From positions 7,614,387 through 7,678,386 of the forward strand of contig CM029610.1 of the NCBI GenBank assembly GCA_017311315.1: a stretch of 64,000 bases of DNA, written 5' to 3'. Positions within the stretch are counted from its first letter, which is position 1; each line of letters begins with the position of its first letter. This document shows positions 45,685 to 56,192 of this stretch, piece after piece. A program made the translations under genes and the position numbers. Below the pieces are notes generated by a model that saw nothing but the letters and a program-made list of their open reading frames with translations, did no database searches and was not told where the DNA came from. This DNA is from Dendrocalamus latiflorus. Taxonomy: Eukaryota > Streptophyta > Magnoliopsida > Poales > Poaceae.

Positions 45685-46405
45685 ATGGTACAACCAAGGA
45701 AGTTTCGTGGAGTCAGGCAGCGCCACTGGGGCTCCTGGGTCTCTGAGATCAGGCACCCCCTCCTGTAGGCCCTTCCTTTCTGTTAACAACAGCAGTTCTT
45801 GATCCATCTACAAGTCTAAATGCATGTATGTTTTGCAAGTCTAAATGCATGTATGTTTTTGCAACGAATGCAGTAAAAGGAGGGTGTGGCTCGGTACCTT
45901 TGAGACGGCTGAAGAGGCTGCACGGGCGTATGACGAGGCTGCCGTGTTGATGAGCGGCCGCAACGCCAAGACCAACTTCCCGGTCCAAAGGAGCACCACT
46001 GGTGATCTTGCTCCGGCTGCAGGTCGGGACGTCCGCAGCAATGGCGGTAGCAGCTCCTCTACGAGCAACCTGTCCCAGATTCTCAGTGCCAAGCTCCGCA
46101 AGTGCTGCAAGGCGCCATCTCCATCCCTAACCTGCCTCCGCCTTGACCCCGAGAAGTCCCACATTGGCGTCTGGCAGAAGCGTGCAGGGGCCCGTGCTGA
46201 CTCCAACTGGGTCATGACCGTGGAGCTCAACAAGGAGGCGGCATCCAGTGATGCTGCAGCACAGTCCACATCAGCAGCAACAGCTTCACCAGCAGCAATG
46301 GATGATGAGGAGAGGATCGCGCTGCAGATGATCGAGGAGCTGCTAAGCAGGAGCAGTCCAGCTTCACCTTCAAATGGTGAGGACGAAGGTAGCTTTGTCA
46401 TCTGA
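45685..46405 (+). CDS. SHN: AP2/ERF transcription factor, WIN1/SHINE clade
   Basis: Two exons, 45685-45764 and 45874-46405, join in phase to 203 residues. The AP2 DNA-binding domain spans about residues 6-64: KFRGVRQRHWGSWVSEIRHP lies before the intron and RRVWLGTFETAEEAARAYDE after it. Two conserved SHINE motifs follow: a middle motif (LSQILSAKLRKCCKAPSPSL to EKSHIGVWQKRAG) and a C-terminal motif (MDDEERIALQMIEELL). In Arabidopsis, rice and barley this clade activates cutin and wax biosynthesis genes in the epidermis. The intron, just after HPLL, is only 109 bp and sits at a position I believe is usual for the clade. No lesion is visible. A Tourist-like MITE lies immediately upstream of the promoter, and a probable poly(A) signal (AATAAATAG) lies at about 46657. 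Confidence 0.95.
45836..45860. repeat. 23-25-bp tandem repeat in the SHINE-like intron
   Basis: AAGTCTAAATGCATGTATG occurs twice in succession, at about 45811 and 45837, each followed by TTTT. The repeat makes up almost half of the 109-bp intron. Confidence 0.85.
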
Positions 46406-47265
46406 AAAAGCATGGATGAAACAGCATAGTGAGGTCACCATCTCAGATCAGGATTCCGGTAGGCTGGTTGCCTGGTTGGTACAAAAGCAGTTCAGGTTGC
46501 TTCAGTAAGACAGATATGTCTATTACTTAATCCAAGTTACAAGAATTATAAGTTTGCAATTGTGTGCAGCTATATGTACTTATATTATTATATGCGCAGC
46601 CACCGTCAAGATACTTTGTAACTCATCAATGTCAGTTATATAGCATCTCATAATGGAAATAAATAGATTGTGATTCTGTGTTACTGTTCATCCTTTATTC
46701 AACTTCAGACTCCAATGCTGGACTCTGTTGACAGATCTCAAGAACATGAAGGTGATGTTTGTGAATAAGACCTCTTCTTTATACAACATAATCATTTCCA
46801 AGGACCATGGACTCTTTAAGGTTTATATATATCAGAAGAAAATACCCATTTTTGGTGTATTTATGCCAAGTGTGCACGCATTTATTGTGAGGAAATACAT
46901 TTACAAGGCATATAAGACAAGCCAGCAAGCAGCCAAGCACAGATGAATACATATTTCTTCCATCGTCGCAAATCAATTTTTATCAACTAGTAAATGAGTA
47001 ACTCGCACGGCAAAAAAAAAAAAAAGAGTAACTCTATTGAAGGGCTCTGTGAGAATGAAATAAAATTCAGTGAGAAGAATTAGACGCAGATTATTTCACT
47101 AAAAATAAGTTATCCAATGGATGTTCACAATTTGGTAATGGGTCAATATGGCACTTCCATCATCATTGCAGTCATAAGGAAGGTAATATTTCTGGACGTT
47201 CAATTTCACATCACCACTAAACAGACACACAGAAGAAGGAAATATTTCTGGATGCTCCCTTCTGC
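46406..47265. other. 3' UTR and downstream DNA of the SHINE-like gene
   Basis: The first ~270 bases are probably 3' UTR, ending near AATAAATAGATTG. After that no feature is recognised apart from a poly(A) run near 47010. Confidence 0.45.
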
Positions 47266-48899
47266 CAATCTGTAGGATCGTATGGCATAATCAGAAAAGG
47301 GATGAATAATTATCTCGCTTTTTACCACCTGAAATCAAAACACAATGCATACGAACAAAACTAAACCGATGTGAATTACCGAATGACAGTAACGACCGCA
47401 GCTACTTGCTCGTTCGTGCTCGAAGAGCTTATATCGCCTGTCTACTCGTTACGACCACTCGTTATGACTGCTCGTCCCGAACGCTTGCTCCGATCGCTCG
47501 CTTACGACCGCTCGTTACGACTGCTCGTCCCGAACGCTCACTTACGACCGCTCGCTTACGACCGCTTGGATCGACCGCCCACTCGTTCCAATCACTCGGC
47601 ACGACAACGACACATGTAGTCATAACCTCCTACCGCCTGAAGTCCCCAGCTGTTTGACCACCGCCGAATGAATACACGCCGAAGACAAAATAGAGCACGA
47701 AAAACAGAGAGGAAGAAGCGATGCACCGAAAGTCATCAGAGATCTTTTTTCTGGAAAGAATCTGATCTATTATTTCTTCAGGTTCTTGGCTACAAAGTAC
47801 CTCACGGCACCCCTAAAAACCTTCTTCACGAAAGCCCTAAAACCTCATACTCTAACCTACAACCTCTCCTACTTTTATAGGCCAACGCACAAAGCGTGTT
47901 CAACCCGAACAGTTCAAACCATATCTCTATCCACCTGGATATGAAATCTATCTTTTCCTCAAATTAAAGGACCCGAAACCCTTCCTAACATAGGTTTTAA
48001 CCATCTCGTACAAGTCATGGACTCCATCCACAGCTCCATACTTCACACACGACGAAGCCTTCAGGATATCCCCTCTTGTATCTCCATCGTGCACCATCAC
48101 CGCATGCTCTTATGTGAGCCCAATCATCTCGCGTGACCACCTGGACCTTAGATTACCCCCTCCTACTCTCGGTCCTCCTCGTCACCGACCGTAACCATCT
48201 CCACGCCTCCACGCATCATCTACCTTTGATCTCCATTTTCCAGCATGAGCTGGACCACCTAGCGTGATATCCCGACCGCTTGGACCTCAGATTACCCCCT
48301 CCTAGTCCTGGTCCTCCTCGTCAACGACTATGGCCGCCTCCATGCCCACCTGCACATGCAAAGATCAAAGAAACCATCTCCCGGTACAAGTTCTCCCAAC
48401 TTGACCATAATCATCACACATTAGCAAAACATACCCTTGTCTATCCCTAGACAAGAACCAACCTATCTACGACCATGCCCCAGATCATTTACGACTATCG
48501 CTAACTGGAACAACCCTTCAGACCACTCAATACGACCGCTAACTCAGAGTACTCGTAACCCATAAGTACTCGTAAATCACATGCACTGCTACTAACCGAC
48601 TATCGAGTACCGATCAGAAATCACAGCCACAACACGTACTCAAAGCCTACGAGTATAGATAACATTCCGACACCCGACCGCTTACCACAATCGTGAAACC
48701 ACTTCTATTGGGTACCAAGTCCTCCAACTATGAGTACCTCAATCCTCGAGTACCCACCTGATACTGCAGCAATAACCATTCATCATCGACCACCACACAC
48801 CGACCAGTCAACCACTGGCCCAACATTAGTACTCGACGTACTCGAACATTACACGAGTGAAGCACTCGTACCGACCATGAAGTCTACGAGTACCGACCG

Positions 48900-49470
48900 T
48901 GAAGCCTACGTCAACCAATCACTAAACCTCCGACTACTGACGATAGAACAATAGATTGTGAAGTCTATGAGTATCGACAAGACTACCAAATCTATGACCA
49001 TGAAGGCAGTCCACAAAACCTACGACCAATGACCGTCGACTATCAACAAGTAAAACTCTCGACTATCGAGTACGACCAGTAAAGTCTACGACTATCGACT
49101 ACTGTAGCTACGACTATGAAGGTAGTCTGCAAAACCTACAACCATCGACCGTAAAGCCTTCGACTATCGACAAGTAAAACCCTCGACTATTAAGTATGAC
49201 CAGTAAAGTCTATGACTATCGAGTACTGTAGCTATGACTATGAAGGTAGTCTGCAAAACCTACGACCATCGACCGCAAAGCCCTCGACTATGAGTACGAC
49301 CAGTAAAGTCTACGACTATAGAGTACTGTAGCTATAACCATGAAAGAGTGTTGTAGCTACGACCATGAAAGAGTACTGTAGCTATGACTATGAAAGAGTA
49401 TTGTAGCTACGACCATGAAAAAGTACTGTAGCTACGACCATGAAAAAGTATTGTAGCTACGATTACCTGC
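48900..49470. repeat. Degenerate short repeats inside LTR family X
   Basis: Irregular tandem units of about 20-90 bp, built from GTCTACGACTATCGAGTA, ACTGTAGCTACGAC and CATGAAAGAGTA. They are fewer in the copy at 29102-31096. Confidence 0.75.
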
Positions 49471-50203
49471 CGTGGTCGTAAGGTCAAAATCTGTAACATC
49501 CCAAATACGGAGCTAGTGTAATTTCAAAATTTTAAAATCTTTTAATCGTTTCTTCGATGCTTCTCAAAAAGTTTTTGGCGAAGTTCAAATTTCTCGAGTT
49601 GGATTTCTTGCCAAAAGCCCGATTAATAAAAATCCAAACCTTGGAATCAAGATCTAGAAATTAAAGTTTACAATTGAGAAGATCCAAACCTCCATGGAAG
49701 TCTTAATTTCAAATTTAAATTAAAATCTGGAAACTCAAAGCCAAGAATGGAAATTGGAAATAATATAAAATCCTTCCATCCAATTTTCGTATCTAGAAAT
49801 TCAAATTCGGAAAATTAAGATCTATTTCTCCGAAATTCACCAATCTTAAAAATCTAATTGTTGATATCCAAAAATTTGAACCAAACGTTTAAACTCAAAA
49901 TCTAATCACAAATTCACATTCTGAAATTGTTAAAATATCAAAACTCATCTTGGGCCGGCCCACCTCTTTCTATTTTCTCGGCCGCTCTTCCTTTTTTTCC
50001 TTTCCTGGTTCAACCAGCCAATTCTTCTCTTGGCCCAGCCGGCGCGTTTGCCTTCTCCTTCCCCTGCTTCTTCCCGAGCCCCCCTTTGTTCATGGCGTCG
50101 CCAGCCTGGTCCTGTGCTTCGGCCGCGCCCACCAGCTACAGCCGTGCCGCTCGCCCCCGGTTCCCCCCCCCCGTCACCTCTGCACCAGTAGCCCTACCAC
50201 CGG

Positions 50204-51569
50204 CAGTGGCGGACCCAGAATTTTACCGAAGGGTATGCCGCACGAAAATTTTCATATGTAATTCGGTAAAACCGCTTGTCAATTCGGTAAATAATTGTAA
50301 AATTTATGAAACAAGTAGCATAAAAGCAAAACACAGAATCCTTCTTGATACTATATTCAAGCCACTCCTCATGTTTATGAAACCATACAAAATTGAATTG
50401 ACGATCTCTATCTCCAATTTTTCTTTTTGGAAAATCATGTGTATAAGGTTGGAATGGACCTCTAATAATATATGCTCTTCGAATTGCATCTTGTTCATTA
50501 ACAGAATAACTTTCAATGGGCTGCCTTTCACCTGGATCATGCGGAAGACGATTGATGTTATAAACTGGTGGCGGTGGCGGGGGCGGAAGCATAGGATTCA
50601 CAATTTCATCAATTACTCTCTCTTGCTCTTGAGTTTGCTTTTCCGCCATAGCTTTAACCGGAGATGGGGCAGGATTTAAAGCAGCTGCTGCCGCCTTCTT
50701 GGCTGCATGTTTCTGAAAAAGAGATGCAATATCTCCGCTTCTCTTCATAACTGAACAATTCGAAAAAAAACCAATGGCTCCGCGTATGATCGAGGATTCG
50801 AGCTTGTCCAAACCGATCTACTTATCAATTTTTGCTGACGAGCACTTGTTATCTCTCTCTAAAATTAATTTTTAATCTCTAATTAAATAAAAATAAAAGC
50901 AACATAGAAAAGACAATTATGCAAAAATTAGAAATATACCGAAGTCCAAACCGATCTACACGCCGTGACGCCGGCGACGCGAAGACGCGAAGTCGGGCAC
51001 TCGGGTAGTCGGCGAGTCGCGATGTCGCGATGACGTGATCGCTTGCGGCTGGGTGACGACGTGACGACGCGAAGACTGGACGTACGTAATCACGGACAAG
51101 CCCTGGTGATCCAGATTCCAGAATAATAGCACAAATTCCTTGTCTCCATCCTCCTCCTGATCTCAGCACACAAAGCTTGATAGTTGTCTGGAAGTCGGAA
51201 GACTGAAGACGGCGAAGACGCAATCGCGATTCGGCGGATTCACGTGCGGGCGTGCGGCACACGCCGTGACGGGCTGACGGCGACGCGAAGTCAGCGTCTT
51301 GGCGAGACCGGGCGATCGCTTGTCGCGTGACGCCTGCAGTTGCAGCCTGCGGGTGACGGCGTGAGGACTGAGGCAGGCCCACGGATTCGCGTGCGGCAGG
51401 CCCACGAACGAATCGTCACAGCAGGCGCCAGGCGGGATTCGGGATTTCGGGGAGACGCGGGACGGGAAGTTTATTCCGACTCGACTGGTGCGGGCGGGGT
51501 ACTACACACTGCGGCTGGGCCCCAGGGTATGCCGGGGCCCACCCGGCATACCCTGTGGGTCCGCCCCTG
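50204..51569 (-). mobile_element. 1.37 kb non-autonomous TTF-type hAT element
   Basis: Termini CAGTGGCGGACCCA and (reverse complement) CAGGGGCGGACCCA are inverted. A perfect 8-bp target-site duplication ACCACCGG flanks the element (50196-50203 and 51570-51577). A short foldback sits just inside the right end, where AGGGTATGCCGG and CCGGCATACCCT pair at about 51525-51553. Confidence 0.93.
50228..50752 (-). pseudogene. Truncated hAT transposase N-terminus (TTF zinc finger)
   Basis: The minus-strand frame reads MKRSGDIASLFQKHAAKK, a proline run, then LPHDPGERQPIESYSVNEQD and KRKIGDRDRQFNFVWFHKHE, ending with SVFCFYATCF. This is the start of plant TTF-type (DUF4371-linked) hAT transposases. The rest of the TTF finger and the whole catalytic core are missing, so the element depends on another source of transposase. 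The related decayed copy at 38.3-41.6 kb retains later parts. Confidence 0.8.
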
Positions 51570-54500
51570 ACCACCGGCCTAGCCCCGCGCCACTCCCCTA
51601 TGCCATGCCGTTACCCAGGCCACCGGACGGGCCTCCCATACCACCGTACTCGCAACCATGCCCGCAGGACGCGCTCGTTATGCCGGCCGTACTCCCCTGG
51701 GCGCGCGCCCTCGAGCTCGCCTATAAGAAGGCTAGAGCCGCCCAGAGCTCTCCCTGCCCCCCTTCTTCCTCCTTCAAGCCGAGCTCGCTCGAGCAGTCCC
51801 CTGCGCCAGCGCCGGCCACTGGCCCTTCCCCCGTTCCGGCCACCTCCAGCAAGCTCGCCCCGATTTGAGCGCGTCACGGCGTGCGCCCGGGCGTCCACCG
51901 CCTTCCCTCGCCGTCAATCGGAGCGCCATCGCCCGAGAACGCCGTGTGCGCGCCTTCTCCACCTCCGGCCGGCCATCACCATTTCCGCCGTCGCCTCCAC
52001 CTCGGTCGACTCCGGGCCGATTGCGCGCTGTGGGAGCAGCACCTCATCACCCTGAAGCTTTTCCCACCGTCGGCCGGAGCTCCCCGCTGCCCGAACTCTC
52101 CGGCCACGGGAGCCCTCTAGCGCCGCCGCTTGCGCACGTCGCCAGCTCGCCTCCGCCACCCTCCGGCCAGCCCGGCCGCTCCGGTGAGTTCCCCGCGCCC
52201 TACTCGAGCTCATGCCCGCCCTCTCTCCTTCTCTCTCCCTTCCGACCGCCGGTGCCCCTTTCTCCCTCACCGTCAACCGCCTAACGCCGCCGCCGACCCG
52301 CCACCATGCCGTCCACCCAGGGCTGCTACCCCCAGTGCCACCCTCTTCATCGTGGGGCTCCATTTTACCCGTTTGCCGGCGCCTCCCCAGCCGCCCTTCG
52401 CCGGCGCCACCGTCCCCTCCCCCTGGCTGCGCGCCTCCCCTGTTTTCCCGTTGGGTGGAACCGCAGCTGCTCTGTTCACTCCCCTCTCTCTCGGTCTGTC
52501 TCCCTCTCTGTGTATGACTTGTGGGCCCAGCCAGTCAAGCATCCCCAAGAGCTTTTGCCTGCATGTCCCTCTGTGGTGAATGGCTAATTTGCAAAATGAG
52601 AGCGTGCAGATGATCAAAGGAACAAATCTGTAAACTAGGGGTTGTAAATAAAAATGAGAATAAGGAATTATTCATGAATTCATAAAGAAAAGATTTACAA
52701 AATTAAAGTAAAGACTTAAAATTTGATTAGCTGTATGCCAACCAAGATTAAAAAATTAATCCTCATATACAAGATTAATCCAAATAAGCTTATGCCATGA
52801 ACTCTTTCCCTATTATCAAGAAGTTAACTTGAAGATAATAAGATAGTAATACTACTAATAATAATGTCATGGCTAACATATTCTAATTGTAAAGCATAGG
52901 AATTATACCATCTCATTTTGTCTAAATCTAGGATAAATAAGACTTTGGCAACAAAAGTAATTAATATAATGATTTGAATGAATGTACCTTCCGCTATAAC
53001 ATTTCAATGGTACGAATGTGAAGCTACCCTGCTTAATTAGTTTAACCCTCAAAACAATTAATTGCATGCCACATAAAATATCAAGTGTGGTTTACCCGTC
53101 TCTAACATCATGGGAGCTATCTTTCCAAAAATGCTTAAAATATTTGAAGTAAAAACTTTAACATTATCTTAAAATACTGAGATTAAGATAACAAATAAAA
53201 TACGATTAATAAAGTCTTAATCAAGAAAGAGCAATCCTTAGTCTTTGTCTCGCACCCAAATCCCCAATCATTATCTCGGGATTTAACTTTAATGATCGAA
53301 AATAAATAATAATAAAAGAAATAGCTTTACTAAGAAAGTCCTTGTAAGAATCCTAACTCTCCTTTTTGACAAACCACAACCGTTGATCCTATCGAATAAA
53401 ATTATTAATCCAGTAAGATAATTAACTTTAGAATTGTTAGTTGCAATCTCAAATAGGAATGGCCTCATGAAATATTAAGATTTCATCGGGTACATAAAAT
53501 AATACTCTTCTCCTGTAAAGCTTTCGCATCCTGAAATCATGTTCCTCTTCACTACCATCGATACCCTCTTTTATCTGTCCATAAGTCCTGCCTGACTCAT
53601 GGGGCTTCCTTGATAAATAGGAATCAATAAAAAGAAAGTCATCAATTAAAAAGGCCAGACCTCGCCTCTCCCCAATCGGCTATGTTTGGTCACTTTTTTT
53701 CCCTAAAGCAGATAATTCTTGTAAATACTCATTCACCTCCGATCCCTCTTTATCCTAATTTTCCCTCACGGTAAAGGTACTTAGCCACCTCATTCCTTCA
53801 CCCAGCTCATCTACCGCTGTACTTACAGCACATTAATCCGAATCATCCTTCTATTCTCAAATCATAACAAATGTATAATTTAAATTAAATCGGGCATTTT
53901 AAGTGTTTGGATTTATTTGGTCTTTCTTTTCTTTGCCGCATATTAGAATTTGAAGACTCAACGAGGCGACAGATTCGAACAAGATCAATACTCGGGTAAA
54001 AAGCGACGACTAGGAAGTTAAGATCGCTGACTGAGCAGGCTTTGACTTAGGTCAATCAAGGCCATGGTACCCCAAGCAAGGAAAGTCATCACTTTGATCA
54101 TATTGATCCTACATTTTATGCAAAACTATGTTCTTTTAAACTATCAACTTGCATGCCTAATTTGTTATGCAAATATATGTCAAAGCTTAAGGTAGCTACA
54201 TGCCCACTTGATGTTGTATTAAATTTATTATGCCATCCTTTGATACTTGAATCACCTGATCTTTGTCACCATAGATATTAATGATAACTTTACTAGCTAT
54301 AAGTCATATTAAATGCCATGCTAGTCTTGTCAAGTCCAGGGCGCTAATTGCCCTGATCATCAATCTTCAAAAACATAAGAACTTGTTTTGGGACAGTCAC
54401 AGGATGTACGTGGCTGAATACTTTGTGACTACTTATTTTATGCTTTTCAAAACCCTTAAAACATGCTATACCAGTCTGGGCGGATGGTAAGAGTGGTGGG

Positions 54501-56192
54501 TGTGGATGTAACACGAGGATTGTGGTTTGTGGAATGAACCGCCCGGACACATTAAGGACTTAATCCTGTGATGACCCCTTCGTGTACAACAGTATAACCA
54601 CAAGCTGGCAAACTGTAGGCTTGGCTGAATAATTTACTAGACTCTCTAGCCATTTCACGGAGAACGTGTGTAGGTGGGTAATAAAAGCCCCACGTGGAAT
54701 GGGACATCGGATGTAGGTGACGTCGCCGAGGCTAGCGTATGTGGAGAGTGGAGTCCGATTGCGCTAACCTGTGGTGGACATCCCGCACAACCTATGGAAG
54801 CAACCCCATAGGAGTGAGATGCTAGAGAGCGAGGTATTGTAAAGGCCTCGTGGTAGTCTCTCGATCTGCATGACTAAGGAATCATGTAGAACCATCGGGA
54901 CGATTACCTCTTGTGGGTAAAGATGTACAGACTCTGCAGAGTATACAACTATTCGAATAGCCGTGCCCACGGTCAAGGGCGGACACGGAAATCTTCCTCG
55001 AGTTAGTTCTATTTCAAAAACCTTTTGTGGGTGGGACAAAAACCTGTCAGAGGGAGGTACTCTGATTTTGGGCTTTTTCCTGGAGGGACGTACTCCAGCG
55101 TGGTTGATAATATGGAAGTGGCATAATGATCAAAAGCTAGCATAGGTGGATGGAACCATGTAATCGGTGGATGGAACCTACACCGCTATATTTATTGCAC
55201 AATTTCAAACTCTTTAAAGCATGTTTACAAAATGCCAAGTCATAGGAATTTTAATTATGATTATTGCAAATGTCGCATTAAGCAAATAAAAGAACCTCAA
55301 GCCTCCTTTGATAGCCTTGCATCTATTGTTATTGCATCCTGTGTGGTGGCTTGCTGAGTACCGTCGTACTCACTGTTGCTTAATTACCATCATTCAGTCA
55401 GAAAGGAAATAAAGTCAAGTCCTGCGATGCCTAAAAAGGGTCGACAGAGCTGGAAGGCGATGAGGCTATGGACTAGGTCGCGAACCCCAGTTGGCTGCCT
55501 GTGGGCAAGTCCTGCGGGTCCCACCTGTGTGAAGTTTCCGCTGCTGCATTTTATCGTTTTCGGCTTAACCGCCCATGAGTAAGTATTACTGTATTATTTA
55601 CGCTTCCGCATGATATATTTTTGATATACAGTAATGTATCTGTGAGCACTATCTACTGATCCAGGGAATAGTGCGGTGGAATCACAGAGGATCTGGGTTT
55701 GCTATCCCGAGGTCCGACAAAATCGTACTACCGTGGTCGAAGCCAGACGTGGTCGAAAACCAGACGCGGTGATCGTAAGCCAGACGTGGTTGCAAGCTGT
55801 CGTGGTCGTAAGCCAGACGTAGTCGATAGCCGCTATGGTCGAAAGCTAGACGTGGTCGAAGCCAACCGTAGTTGTAGTCATGTTCAAGCCGTGGTCAAAG
55901 TCTGCCATAGATGTAGTCGTGTTTATGTCGTGGTCGAAGTCTGTTGTAATCATAGTCATGTTCATGCTGTGGTCGTAGGAGTTCGAAGTGCTGTAGTTGA
56001 AGTCATGTTCATGCCGTGGTCTTAGTCTAAAGTCGGTAGTCTGAAATCACTCTAACTGAGCAAAACCACTCAAAGGTAAAGTCTTCGATTGTAGATGACT
56101 AAGTCTTTCACAAATGCAAAATCCAAAATAAACCAAATGTTAATTATTCATCATCTCTTTATTTACGATCATCTATATGGTCTAACACAATC

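Larger units (their letters stand above)
49492..55719 (+). mobile_element. Solo LTR of a long-LTR Ty3-type element, carrying a hAT insertion
   Basis: Starts TGTAACATCCC and ends GAGGTCCGACA, flanked by the 5-bp target-site duplication AAATC (49487-49491 and 55720-55724). Without the hAT element it is about 4.85 kb. It has a TATA-like GCCTATAAGAAGG at about 51720, a GC-rich leader at 51.6-52.6 kb and an AT-rich centre. The downstream module at 54.4-55.4 kb includes GCTGAGTACCGTCGTACTCA, as in the LTRs at 10.5-14.1 and 33.9-37.3 kb. No internal region is present. The leader gives many overlapping Pro-rich ORFs that are not considered genes. Confidence 0.9.
47271..56187 (-). mobile_element. Solo LTR, family X, copy 2, split by a nested LTR
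   Basis: Outer borders are TGTAGGATCG on the left and GGTCTAACA on the right, with an identical 5-bp target-site duplication CAATC (47266-47270 and 56188-56192). Removing the 6.2 kb insertion at 49492-55719 leaves about 2.7 kb that matches the solo LTR at 29102-31096. Both show CGAAACCCTTCCTAACA, GACCATGAAAAAGTACTGTA and CACAAA-GCAAAATCCAAA in the same order. On the minus strand a TATA box (CCTATAAAAG) lies near 47877. The U3 has expanded runs of CTACGACTATGA and GTAGCTACGACC units at 48900-49470, explaining the extra length. Confidence 0.9.

Noticed and set aside
45841..46413. 190-residue ORF antisense to the SHINE-like gene
   Set aside because: Shadow frame of a GC-rich exon with no conserved motif.
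51488..52617. Ten overlapping Pro/Arg-rich ORFs
   Set aside because: GC-rich LTR leader; all frames open by composition and no motif is present.
53761..53782. CCCTCACGGTA string resembling a conserved 23S rRNA segment
   Set aside because: Similarity covers only about a dozen bases and the surroundings are LTR sequence, so an organelle insertion is not supported.
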